DNA from: Balneola sp.
GTDB taxonomy: Bacteria > Bacteroidota > Rhodothermia > Balneolales > Balneolaceae
Direction: 5' to 3'
Length of the DNA: 64,000 bases
Assembly (NCBI GenBank): GCA_017643645.1
Contig: JAEPNB010000001.1
Span: 186,001-250,000, forward strand
Made by a program: the position numbers and the translations under genes. Each line of letters starts with the position of its first letter. The first letter of the stretch is position 1. Under the pieces are notes generated by a model that had not been told where the DNA came from, did no database searches, and saw only the letters and a program-made list of their open reading frames with translations. Below, in pieces: positions 36,669 through 44,995 of the stretch.

Positions 36669-37458
36669 ATTATTATTACTTATAACAATCTTATTTATCT
36701 CATTAAGTGCTTTGGGTCAGGATATTCTGCCTGATAACCCGCGTGGTTTTGTGAATGATTATGCCAATATGCTTTCAAGCTCGGAAGTAAACCGTTTAGA
36801 GCAAAAGCTCAGAAATTATCGGGATACTACTTCCAATGTTTTTGCTGTCGCAACCATAAAATCTTTACAAGGAAATTCTATTGAAGAAGTAGCTAATGTA
36901 ACTTTTTCTAAGTGGGCACTTTGGGAAGGGAATGCAGGTGAACGTGACAATGGTGTTCTTTTACTAATTTCTGAAGGAGATCGTGCATTCAGGATTGAAG
37001 TTGGTTATGGTCTTGAGGGTGCTATACCTGATGTGATGGCCAACAGAATACTCAACGATATACTAACCCCTAATTTTCAACAAGGGAATATTTATGGAGG
37101 AATCGATAGAGCCACTGATGCGATGATCCAACTGGCTGCAGGAGAATTCGAAGGATTTTCTGAACGTAGGAGTAACTCTGAGGGAGACTCTTTTCCTTTC
37201 GAAGTGATTTTACTCATTATTTTAATCATTTTTGTACTGATCAGAAAAGGACGAGGTGGAAATCACGGTGGTGGAAAGAGAACACTTAGCGCCGGAGAAG
37301 TTCTGTTTTGGGGAAGTTTACTAGGCGGAGGTCCTCGTCGAGGTGGTGGTTCTTCATTTGGAGGAGGCGGAAGCTTCGGTGGTGGTGGAAGCTTTGGTGG
37401 CTTTGGCGGAGGGGGAGGTTTTGGTTCCGGTGGAGGTGGTGCAAGCGGTGGCTGGTAG
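36661..37458 (+). CDS. Secreted TPM-domain protein (YgcG-like) with glycine-rich tail
   Basis: A 265-residue membrane-anchored protein with a signal peptide (RKLLLLITILFISLSALG) and a TPM domain (about 23-165). A transmembrane helix (FEVILLIILIIFVLIRK) is followed by a tail of GGG, GSF and GGW repeats with 'GGGGSFGGGGSFGG' blocks. The start is ATG at 36661, inside the previous gene's last three codons, because it places the signal peptide at residue 1. The LemA-TPM-TPM set is conserved across Bacteroidota. Confidence 0.85.
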   Translation: MRKLLLLITILFISLSALGQDILPDNPRGFVNDYANMLSSSEVNRLEQKLRNYRDTTSNVFAVATIKSLQGNSIEEVANVTFSKWALWEGNAGERDNGVLLLISEGDRAFRIEVGYGLEGAIPDVMANRILNDILTPNFQQGNIYGGIDRATDAMIQLAAGEFEGFSERRSNSEGDSFPFEVILLIILIIFVLIRKGRGGNHGGGKRTLSAGEVLFWGSLLGGGPRRGGGSSFGGGGSFGGGGSFGGFGGGGGFGSGGGGASGGW

Positions 37459-37460
37459 CG

Positions 37461-37477
37461 CCAAGCCTTCGGCTTGG
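37461..37477 (+). terminator. GC-rich hairpin after the TPM gene
   Basis: CCAAGCC and GGCTTGG pair perfectly around TTC just two bases after the TPM stop codon. There is no clear T-run after it, so it may be a weak terminator or a repeat unit; the whole spacer to 37636 is repeat-rich. Confidence 0.4.
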
Positions 37478-37484
37478 AATTAGG

Positions 37485-37628
37485 AATTCAGAATTTAAAA
37501 TTAAGAATTCTTTGTGATTTCGAATTAATACAGAGCCTGTAGAATATTACAAATATCTCTCAGCAATGTTTAGATTTCTCCCATCGGTCGAAATGACAAA
37601 TCTAATTCTTAATTCTCCATTCTGAATT
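37485..37628. repeat. Spacer bounded by 25-bp near-perfect inverted repeats (MITE-like)
   Basis: The left end (37485-37509) and right end (37604-37628) are reverse complements at 22 of 25 positions; the three mismatches lie together in the middle. They enclose about 94 bases that contain a further word GATTTCTCCCATCGGTCGAA. The right end lies 8 bases from the convergent lyase gene's stop. It looks like a small non-autonomous element or remnant, but no target-site duplication was found. Confidence 0.55.
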
Positions 37629-37636
37629 TGTTTTTC

Positions 37637-38863
37637 TTAATTCAGAAGTGCTTGCTCCAGATCAGCAATAATATCATCCGCTCTTTCAATTCCCACTGAC
37701 AATCTTACCAATCCATCTGAAATACCTGCATCGCACCGTAGTTGCTCGTCAACAACGGAATGTGTCATTGAAGCCGGGTGCTGTATTAAGGTGTCTACTG
37801 TTCCTAAGCTTACTGCCAGTGTACACAGTCTAACATTATTCATCAGAGATTTTCCTGCTTCGATACCACCCTTCAATTCAAAAGAGATCACTCCGCCGAA
37901 ACCTTTTGTCATAATTGAGCCGGCAAGAGAGTGTTGGGCATGAGATTCCAAACCGGGATACCAAACCGTTTCCACATTAGGATGCGACTCTAAAAATTCA
38001 GCAACTTTCATTGCATTTGAAGAGTGCTTTTCCATTCGCAAAGCAAGCGTTTTAACTCCGTTCAATGTTATCCAGGCATCCATAGGCCCAGAGATCCCAC
38101 CCAGATTTTTTCTAAGCAGATAGACACCGGTTTCATCTAATAATTCCTTTTTAGCAACCAATGCCCCGCCAATGATTGTTCCATGTCCGCCCATATACTT
38201 TGTAGTTGAGTGAACAACAACATCTGCACCAAATTTCAGCGGCTGCAAGTGATAAGGAGTAGCAAAAGTGTTATCAACCATAACCAAAGCACCATGTTCT
38301 TTAGCCAGTTTTGAAATTGCTTCAATATCGCTCACTTTCATAGTTGGGTTAGCGATACTTTCTAAATAGATCAGTGCGGTATCAGGATTTTTCTTCAATT
38401 CCATTTCCAACAGGAACAAATCTGTCATATCAATAAAAGAAGTGCTCATCCCAAGCATTTCAGTTTCTTCTTTTAAGAATTGACTAGTACAACCATAGAG
38501 TGCGTCCTGAGCAATGATATGCTTGCCTTTTGCAATGCTGATTATTCCTGTAGTTATCGCAGCCATACCACTTCCGAAAGCTACTCCGGAAAAAGATTCC
38601 GGGTTTTCCATTCCATAGGTTTCCAGCTCACAGATAGCACGTTCTAAATGCTCGACCGTTGGATTTCCCAATCTTGAATAAATATGAGAAGCCCCTCCTT
38701 CTTCATGAGCGAAAGCTTTTGATCCTTCATCAACATTCTTAAATACGAAAGTAGAAGTCTGATAAATTGGTGTAGTATGCGAACCATATTGATCCTTTTT
38801 TCCGGATCCGGCATGTACTGCACTTGATTCAAATGAAAGTTGTTTAGCTTTTGTGTCTATCAT
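37637..38863 (-). CDS. PLP-dependent gamma-lyase, methionine gamma-lyase-like (Cys/Met metabolism family)
   Basis: A 408-residue cytosolic enzyme. PLP-lysine motif VVHSTTKYMGGHGTIIGGALV (Lys about residue 224), the substrate-side tyrosine in DALYGCTSQF (about 124, with the Cys next to the Gly as in methionine gamma-lyases), and SLGTVDTLIQHPASMTH and GLVRLSVGIERADD near the end fit the Cys/Met gamma-family. The YGC signature points to methionine gamma-lyase (methanethiol, ammonia and 2-oxobutyrate) but cystathionine gamma-synthase/lyase remain possible. It starts 4 bases inside the lrp gene, so an Lrp-type regulator and an amino-acid catabolic enzyme are coupled. Confidence 0.8.
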   Translation of the reverse strand: MIDTKAKQLSFESSAVHAGSGKKDQYGSHTTPIYQTSTFVFKNVDEGSKAFAHEEGGASHIYSRLGNPTVEHLERAICELETYGMENPESFSGVAFGSGMAAITTGIISIAKGKHIIAQDALYGCTSQFLKEETEMLGMSTSFIDMTDLFLLEMELKKNPDTALIYLESIANPTMKVSDIEAISKLAKEHGALVMVDNTFATPYHLQPLKFGADVVVHSTTKYMGGHGTIIGGALVAKKELLDETGVYLLRKNLGGISGPMDAWITLNGVKTLALRMEKHSSNAMKVAEFLESHPNVETVWYPGLESHAQHSLAGSIMTKGFGGVISFELKGGIEAGKSLMNNVRLCTLAVSLGTVDTLIQHPASMTHSVVDEQLRCDAGISDGLVRLSVGIERADDIIADLEQALLN

Positions 38864-39321
38864 AATACTGGAATCACTGTTTCGTCTTTAATGGTATTTA
38901 ATACAATGTTGGTATGAAGCCTTTGCACATCAGGTAATGTGGTGAGTTTTGTTCTCATCAACTGCTCATAATCTTTTGTGTCTTTAGCCACAACATGAAG
39001 TAAAAAATCTCCTTCGCCTGTTGTATTGTAACAAGCCAATATTTCAGGAATTGCTTTAACTGCTGAAGTAAACTCTTTCATTCGGTTCAACTGGTGAGCA
39101 CTTAATGTAACTGTGACAAAAACCGTAAGTCCTTTTTTAACCGCTTCACGATTTATCTTAGCAGAGTACCCTTCAATTACTCCATCTCGTTCCAAACGTT
39201 TTACACGCTCAAGAGTAGGAGTTGTAGTTAAACCTATTCTGGATGCAAGTTCATTATTAGCTATTCTCCCTTCTTTTTGAAGGATGTCCACTATTTTAAG
39301 ATCTGTTGCATCCAGCTTCAT
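38860..39321 (-). CDS. Lrp/AsnC family transcriptional regulator
   Basis: A 153-residue DNA-binding protein. The winged HTH contains TDLKIVDILQKEGRIANNELASRIGL (by position about 6-31) and TPTLERVKRLERDGVIEGYSA, followed by the RAM ligand-binding domain (VFVTVTLSAHQLNRMKEF... GEGDFLLHVVAKD). It likely senses an amino acid, plausibly methionine or another substrate of the lyase that its 3' end overlaps by 4 bases. Whether it represses or activates is unknown. No binding site is obvious upstream, though AT-rich inverted words lie there. Confidence 0.92.
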   Translation of the reverse strand: MKLDATDLKIVDILQKEGRIANNELASRIGLTTTPTLERVKRLERDGVIEGYSAKINREAVKKGLTVFVTVTLSAHQLNRMKEFTSAVKAIPEILACYNTTGEGDFLLHVVAKDTKDYEQLMRTKLTTLPDVQRLHTNIVLNTIKDETVIPVL

Positions 39322-39433
39322 GGCATCATGGTTGAATTAACCTAATATTTAACTTCTCATAAATATAATGCCATACGTTTAGAAATCCGAAGGATAATAT
39401 TCTAATTTTAGAATTTAAAAAGAATATTAAACT

Positions 39434-39467
39434 AAAAAGCCCTTCAAGAATTAACCTGAAGGGCTTT
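39434..39467 (-). terminator. Rho-independent terminator of the tetR-fadE operon
   Basis: AAAAGCCCTTCA pairs with TGAAGGGCTTTT over 12 bp around a 10-base loop; read on the minus strand a T-run follows. It begins 26 bases after the acyl-CoA dehydrogenase stop and ends the operon before the divergent lrp promoter region. Confidence 0.92.
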
Positions 39468-39492
39468 TGATGTAGAATAATAATTCGGAAAG

Positions 39493-41997
39493 TTATACCA
39501 AGCTATCCACTTCTTTGGTTTTCAATCCTTCCCCATCCGGAGATTTAGGAGTGGCATTCATATACTCTTCCAAAGTAAACTCGTCAACCTGTATTGCATC
39601 TGTTCTGGCTGCTTCTGCTTTTTCAACCATTTCAGCTTCTGCTTTTGTGATTATATTTTTCTCCAAAGCCGGTTTCAACAAGTTCAGAAACGAATCTTTA
39701 GGAAGCTCCCGCTTTTTCATAGCCGTATAGAGCTTTTTGTATACGGGATTCGTGTTTGTTATTAAAGTTAAAGCATTTTCGTAACGTCCAACAGCCTCAG
39801 TTGGATCTGAAGGTATATACATACCGTCTGTCATACGATCACGTGCTTCCCCCGGCTCTTGCATTGCCTGAGCTACCCGGTGTCCTAGATCATCCGAAGG
39901 ATAAGTTCCGATAGGATTTAATCGAGACCAAATACCTACTAACCTAAACCCCCAACTAAGTCCTGGAACTTTGATCTCTCTTAAAATACCATCAAAAGCT
40001 TCCTGAATTCTGTAGAAAACATAATCCATCGACCATTTGAAATAATCGAGATCTTCTTTACGCCTTCCTTCAGCTTCAAATCTTCTGAGTGTAGCTGTTC
40101 CCAAATACATAAAGCTTAGGATATCAGCATAACGACCTGCAATCTTCTCTTTCATTTTCAAACCACCACCGTAAGAACCTAAAGCGATATCAGCAAAAAA
40201 TGCAAACGATGCTGAAGCCCAGGCCATTTTTCGGTAATACTTTGCAGCAGGACCATTTACTGGAGAACCCGCCAGATAACCACGTGTGATGCTAAGCATA
40301 AACGAACGGGCTTTATTTCTGCCTACATGCCCGATATGTGCCCAAAAATTATCATCGAATCCTTTTACATCCTTATCCATCAAGGCATTAATCTCATTCA
40401 GAGCATAAGGATGGCAACGAATAGCTCCCTGTCCGAATATCATCAATGTTCTTGTGAGGATGTTTGCGCCTTCCACAGTAATAGCAATCGGCAAAGAAAT
40501 ATATCCATGAGCAAACACATTTCGTGGGCCTCTGGAAATTCCTGCCCCTCCCACTATATCCATCGCGTCATTGATAATCTCGCGGGTATGCTCTGTGAAA
40601 TTATACTTTGCGATCGCTGTTACAACTGCGGGTTTCTCTCCTTGATCCAGCCCTCCGGTAGTATATTTTCGGGCAGCTTCCATAAAATAGGTGTACCCAC
40701 CAATACGAGCCATCGGCTCTTCAATACCTTCAAATTTTCCAATATTTAAACCAAATTGTTTTCTGATTGCCGCATAGGCTCCAACAACCCGAGTGGATAA
40801 TTTTGCGCCCGCCAAACTGGATGCCGGCAGTGAAATACCTCGCCCAACCGCCAAAGATTCCATCAGCATTCTCCAACCATTCCCTGCACCTTCTTTTCCG
40901 CCGATTATTGCGTCCACAGGTACAACTACATCATGCCCATGAGTTGGGCAATTATAAAACGGAACCCCAAGTGGATCATGACGCTTTCCTAATACAACTC
41001 CCTCAGTATCTGATGGAATTAATGCACATGTAATTCCCAGATCTTCACCTTTACCAAGTAAATTCTCCGGATCACGAAGTTTAAATGCTAATCCCAAAAC
41101 AGTAGAAATAGCTGCTAAAGTAATGTATCTCTTATTCCAGTTTAGCCTCAGATAAAGTTCTCCATTTTCTCCTTTAAATACCTCACCATCTGAAGTCATT
41201 CCTCCTGCATCAGAACCGGCGTTTGGCTCTGTTAGCGCAAAACAAGGCATTTCAACTCCCGCCGCTAATCTGGGTAAATAATAATCTTTCTGCTTTTGAG
41301 TTCCGTAGTGATTTAAAAGCTCTGCAGGTCCTAAAGAATTAGGTACCATAACGGTAGTTCCTAGTGGGCCACATCTGGAAGATAATTTTACTACTATTGC
41401 AGAGTGTGCAGTCGCTGAAAATTCAAGCCCACCATACTTTTTGGGAATAATTAATCCGAAAAAGCCTTCTTTCCGAAGAAAATCCCATGTTTCTTCAGTA
41501 AAGTCTTTTCTTACAAAGACGTCCCAATCATTCACCATCTCGCAGACTTTTTCAACCGGACCGTCTAAAAACTCTTGTTCTTCTTTAGTCAGATCGGGGT
41601 AAGGTTGCTCCAATGTTCTTTTAAAATTCGGTTTTCCTGAAAATAACTCACCTTCAATCCAAACATTTCCTGCTTCTATTGCGGTTTGCTCAGTTTGAGA
41701 TATTGTGGGCAGGAAGTTGAGCGCGTCAAGTAACTTCATAATCGGCCCACTTAATAATACCCTTCTTACTGGTTTGATATTAAAAACCAATACAGGCACT
41801 GTATAAGCAATAAATAGCCATTGCGGAGCATCAAGACCTATCAATCCCACATAGCCCGCTATAGCCCAAAGCCAAAGTGGTGCGCCTGTATAAGCAAAAC
41901 CAATAGCTATTATTACCGTTGCAGTGATCGAAGCCCAAAGTGGTACTTCGCTAAAAAAACCGAATAATTCTGATAATGCTTCCATAATGCTCTCCAA
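39493..41997 (-). CDS. fadE: Acyl-CoA dehydrogenase FadE-like, membrane-associated
   Basis: An 834-residue flavoenzyme catalysing the first step of fatty-acid beta-oxidation. Two hydrophobic segments at the N-terminus (about 20-75) precede the acyl-CoA dehydrogenase core with FFGLIIPKKYGGLEFSATAHS, CFALTEPNAGSDAGGMTSDG, GRGISLPASSLAG and DAMDIVGGAGISRGPRN. A long C-terminal region (DUF1974-like, from about 560) follows. Length and this extension match E. coli FadE (814 residues). It follows tetR in one operon, whose regulator probably controls it in response to acyl-CoA, and is closed by a terminator. Confidence 0.9.
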   Translation of the reverse strand: MESIMEALSELFGFFSEVPLWASITATVIIAIGFAYTGAPLWLWAIAGYVGLIGLDAPQWLFIAYTVPVLVFNIKPVRRVLLSGPIMKLLDALNFLPTISQTEQTAIEAGNVWIEGELFSGKPNFKRTLEQPYPDLTKEEQEFLDGPVEKVCEMVNDWDVFVRKDFTEETWDFLRKEGFFGLIIPKKYGGLEFSATAHSAIVVKLSSRCGPLGTTVMVPNSLGPAELLNHYGTQKQKDYYLPRLAAGVEMPCFALTEPNAGSDAGGMTSDGEVFKGENGELYLRLNWNKRYITLAAISTVLGLAFKLRDPENLLGKGEDLGITCALIPSDTEGVVLGKRHDPLGVPFYNCPTHGHDVVVPVDAIIGGKEGAGNGWRMLMESLAVGRGISLPASSLAGAKLSTRVVGAYAAIRKQFGLNIGKFEGIEEPMARIGGYTYFMEAARKYTTGGLDQGEKPAVVTAIAKYNFTEHTREIINDAMDIVGGAGISRGPRNVFAHGYISLPIAITVEGANILTRTLMIFGQGAIRCHPYALNEINALMDKDVKGFDDNFWAHIGHVGRNKARSFMLSITRGYLAGSPVNGPAAKYYRKMAWASASFAFFADIALGSYGGGLKMKEKIAGRYADILSFMYLGTATLRRFEAEGRRKEDLDYFKWSMDYVFYRIQEAFDGILREIKVPGLSWGFRLVGIWSRLNPIGTYPSDDLGHRVAQAMQEPGEARDRMTDGMYIPSDPTEAVGRYENALTLITNTNPVYKKLYTAMKKRELPKDSFLNLLKPALEKNIITKAEAEMVEKAEAARTDAIQVDEFTLEEYMNATPKSPDGEGLKTKEVDSLV

Positions 41998-42000
41998 ATT

Positions 42001-42603
42001 TTAAGAAACCTGAGTTCTCACCAGGAATCCTTCTATAATATGTTGAATAGATTTTTCAATAAAATGTTCTCTGTTAATCCTGTTATCTAATCTTTGATTT
42101 AATACTACCGATATTACACCATGCAGTTGAGCCCAAATAGAATATGCCGCCGTTAGCGGGTCTTGTTCTTCCATCAACCCCTCACGCACTCCCGATTCAA
42201 TAATTTTTACCAAAAGCTCGTATGATCTTCGTGCCCTTCTGAATTTTTCTTTTGGGTAACGAGCCATTGATTCTGACTTTACCATATATATGATCTGGTA
42301 TTTCTCAGGATGTGCAAATGCAAAATCTGCATAACTTCTGATCACAGATTCAAACTGTGCGATTACTCCGGAGTTTGCATCTACTTTTTGTTCTATTGAT
42401 AAACTCAAAGCTTCTACCGATTCTTCAATCAATGTATGCAAAAGGTGATCTTTGTTATCAAAATAGAGGTAAATACTGGTTGCAGATACCCCTGCTTCTT
42501 TTGCTATTCCACGCATTGAAAGTGCGGTATGTCCGTCGTTGTATAAAAGATGACGACTTATATCTAATATTTTTTCCCTTAAAGGGACTTCTTTTTCGCT
42601 CAT
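42001..42603 (-). CDS. TetR/AcrR family regulator of the fadE operon
   Basis: A 200-residue regulator. The N-terminal HTH is TALSMRGIAKEAGVSATSIYLYFDNKDHLL (about 22-51 by position) with the family's tyrosine-rich turn. The rest is the helical ligand-binding part (VIRSYADFAFAHPEKYQIIYMVK). Three bases separate it from fadE, so it is the first gene of that operon. It probably recognises GTTAACT-type half-sites in its own promoter. An acyl-CoA or related signal is inferred from fadE. Confidence 0.9.
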   Translation of the reverse strand: MSEKEVPLREKILDISRHLLYNDGHTALSMRGIAKEAGVSATSIYLYFDNKDHLLHTLIEESVEALSLSIEQKVDANSGVIAQFESVIRSYADFAFAHPEKYQIIYMVKSESMARYPKEKFRRARRSYELLVKIIESGVREGLMEEQDPLTAAYSIWAQLHGVISVVLNQRLDNRINREHFIEKSIQHIIEGFLVRTQVS

Positions 42604-42614
42604 TTTAAAGATTG

Positions 42615-42643
42615 GTTAACAGTGTTAACTAGACGAAGTTAAC
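42615..42643. promoter_or_regulatory. Candidate TetR operator (triple GTTAAC boxes)
   Basis: GTTAAC occurs at 42615-42620, 42624-42629 and 42638-42643, and GTTAACT-AGACGA-AGTTAAC at 42624-42643 is a perfect 7-6-7 inverted repeat. The block lies 12-40 bases upstream of the tetR start, in the tetR/42749 divergent gap. This is the expected position and size for autoregulation of the tetR-fadE operon. Confidence 0.6.
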
Positions 42644-42748
42644 TAATCTGAGACGAAAATCAAGGAATTGAAAAATAAAATTTAGTTTTACTTTTTTTCA
42701 CTCCGTTTAATTTCAGGAAGACTTATTTAACTTGAAATAATAAATCTC

Positions 42749-43699
42749 ATGAATTTCCGTGTAATTAATAAAACTAAATCCTTATTTGTATTAATACTTC
42801 TGACATTAAGCTTGTCACCAATACTGGAATCTCATCCTTGGGGAGGGCTTGTTATAGACCGGGACGGAAATATATACTTTACTTTTATCTGTCCCATTGA
42901 TGATGATAACAATCATTATGCTTGTGTATGGAAGATAACACCGAATAATGAAATGAATCATGTTCTGAGAGCTCGAAGATCTCCGAGTGATATAATACTT
43001 TCCAGAAATTCGGACAGAGAAATATTTGCTGCAGAACGAACTGGTCAAAGTCCTAATCATAATAATACACTTTGGAAAATTGATGCTCCAACCAATCATA
43101 CCTTGATTCCTGCCACCTCTGATCAAAGTCAGTTTTATATTCAATCTATGGCTGTAGACAAAGCTCAACAGATCTACTTTGCCAAAGATTCTGATATTTT
43201 TTTCAGAGACAGCCTGAATCAAACAACTAAATTAAATACACCTGATTTTGAACGAATAAATCTAACGGCCTGTGGACCTGACGAAGAACTTTACATTATG
43301 TCAGGTGACGATATTTATATTTATGATGGTTCGGATTACAGATTACTGGCTTCGAATTTAAAGAAGCAGAATCCTGACGACATTCCCTTTTCCGGAGCAA
43401 ATATATTTTTCGATATGGTAGTTGATGAATCTAAAAATGTATACCTGGCATATTATGGAAACAGAGAAATAATAAAGATTTCGCCTGATGGTTCTGCTGA
43501 AACAATTTTGAAATCTGAAAAGCCATGGTCTCCACATGGAATAGATATCTATAATGGAGAAATTTATGTATTGGAATCCACTATTGGCGATGGTAAGTGG
43601 TGGAAGTTTTGGGAAGAAGACCCTGGAATTATTCCCAGAGTAAGAAAAATATCTACAAACGGAACTGTAAGCACCATCTATAGTTTTAAACCTCATTAA
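42749..43699 (+). CDS. Secreted NHL/SMP-30-like beta-propeller protein, function unknown
   Basis: A 316-residue protein with an N-terminal hydrophobic leader (about 10-28) and repeated beta-propeller-like motifs: GGLVIDRDGNIYFTF (about 31-45), AVDKAQQIYFAKDSD, DMVVDESKNVYLAYYGNREIIKISPDGSAE and IDIYNGEIYVLE. These resemble NHL/SMP-30 propellers. No catalytic residues could be assigned. It starts in the region divergent from tetR and its last four bases overlap the convergent trmB gene. Confidence 0.65.
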   Translation: MNFRVINKTKSLFVLILLTLSLSPILESHPWGGLVIDRDGNIYFTFICPIDDDNNHYACVWKITPNNEMNHVLRARRSPSDIILSRNSDREIFAAERTGQSPNHNNTLWKIDAPTNHTLIPATSDQSQFYIQSMAVDKAQQIYFAKDSDIFFRDSLNQTTKLNTPDFERINLTACGPDEELYIMSGDDIYIYDGSDYRLLASNLKKQNPDDIPFSGANIFFDMVVDESKNVYLAYYGNREIIKISPDGSAETILKSEKPWSPHGIDIYNGEIYVLESTIGDGKWWKFWEEDPGIIPRVRKISTNGTVSTIYSFKPH

Positions 43700-44349
43700 G
43701 GCCTGAACGAAATGAATTTAATTAGTTTCCCTTTCTCTAAGTGCATCTTTTCGTAATAGGTTTTTATTGAAAGTTCGGGGTCGTCCGGGCATTCTTTATG
43801 AACGTCTTTTATATCTTTTAACAGCTTCAAGTTCTGTTCTTTAATCACTTCTTTGGTGAACTCATAAAGTTCCTGACTATCCGTTTTTAAGTTGATGGTC
43901 GCTCCGGATTTTAATAAAGGCCGATACAACTTTAAAAATTTTGGAGAAGTGAGTTTCTTCCTGTCCTTCTTTAGCTGTGGATCCGGAAATATGATCCATA
44001 TATCTGAAACTTCTTCCTTTTCAAAAAACTGATCCAGATGATCTATATAAGCTCTGAAAAAACGAACATTATCTAAGTCCTGATCAAGTGCACGTTGGGC
44101 TCCAACCCACAAACGATTTCCTTTTAAGTCAAAACCTACAAAGTTTTTATCGGGATAGAGTTTTGCCAATCCCGTAGAATATTCTCCTTTTCCACAAGCC
44201 AATTCCAGAACAATAGGATTTTCATTTTTAAAAATATCAGCATTCCAGCTTCCTTTGGGAAATGGGTTCTTGCTGTTATAGTCATGCCAGTCGAAAGTAT
44301 TTTCGAATGTCCTGACTTCCTCCATCCTTTTTTCTTTAATCTTCGGCAT
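43696..44349 (-). CDS. trmB: tRNA (guanine46-N7)-methyltransferase
   Basis: TrmB makes m7G46 in the variable loop of tRNAs using SAM. The 217-residue protein contains VLELACGKGEYSTGLAKLYPDKNFVGFDLKGNRLW (SAM site, about 48-82 by position), and IWIIFPDPQLKKDRKKLTSPKFL (substrate-binding, about 118-140), both family signatures. It is followed by pdxH and a thioredoxin-fold gene upstream on the same strand with 1-base gaps, indicating one operon. Confidence 0.95.
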   Translation of the reverse strand: MPKIKEKRMEEVRTFENTFDWHDYNSKNPFPKGSWNADIFKNENPIVLELACGKGEYSTGLAKLYPDKNFVGFDLKGNRLWVGAQRALDQDLDNVRFFRAYIDHLDQFFEKEEVSDIWIIFPDPQLKKDRKKLTSPKFLKLYRPLLKSGATINLKTDSQELYEFTKEVIKEQNLKLLKDIKDVHKECPDDPELSIKTYYEKMHLEKGKLIKFISFRP

Positions 44350-44350
44350 T

Positions 44351-44995
44351 TTAGGGAGCTAATCTTTTAATGATCCAATTCTTCTTTTCCTTCTCATACT
44401 TAATTCTGTCATGTAGCCTGCTGCGCCGTCCCTGCCAAAACTCAATTGATGTTGGCTCTACAACATAACCACCCCAGTGATCCGGCATGGGCACATGCCC
44501 AGTAGAATACAATTTAGTAAGCGCTTCAAACTTTTCTTCCAAAATTGCTCTGTTCTCAATTACAGAACTTTGTTCAGAAGCCAAAGCACCTATCTGGCTT
44601 TTAACCGGACGAGAAACAAAATATTCTTCACTAGCCTCTGAGCTGATTTTTTTTGCAATACCTTCGATACGAACCTGTCGTTCCAATTCTTTCCATAAAA
44701 AGCATATAGATACATTGGGATTACTTTCTATATCTCTACCTTTGTCACTTTTATAATTAGTATAAAAGATAAAGCCATTCTTCTCTATTCCTTTTAAAAG
44801 TACAATTCTGGAATGTGGCTTTTGTTCGCTATCCACTGTTGAAAGCGTCATTGCATTTGGCTCCGGTAACATCGCCTTTAATGATTCGTCCAACCAAATT
44901 TTAAATTGTTCGATTGGGTCAGCATTCACATCGTTCTCATCTAAAGTGCTCAGGGAGTAATCTTCCCTCAATTTTCGAATATGTTTATTATCCAT
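44351..44995 (-). CDS. pdxH: Pyridoxamine/pyridoxine 5'-phosphate oxidase
   Basis: FMN enzyme that oxidises pyridoxine/pyridoxamine 5'-phosphate to PLP. The 214-residue length is normal. Motifs include NAMTLSTVDSEQKPHSRIVLLKG (about 47-69), GFIFYTNYKSDKGRDIESNP (FMN loop), ERQVRIEGIAKKI, SQIGALASEQSS and the C-terminal EFWQGRRSRLHDRIKYE. It sits one base upstream of trmB and overlaps the thioredoxin-fold gene by one base. Confidence 0.95.
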   Translation of the reverse strand: MDNKHIRKLREDYSLSTLDENDVNADPIEQFKIWLDESLKAMLPEPNAMTLSTVDSEQKPHSRIVLLKGIEKNGFIFYTNYKSDKGRDIESNPNVSICFLWKELERQVRIEGIAKKISSEASEEYFVSRPVKSQIGALASEQSSVIENRAILEEKFEALTKLYSTGHVPMPDHWGGYVVEPTSIEFWQGRRSRLHDRIKYEKEKKNWIIKRLAP

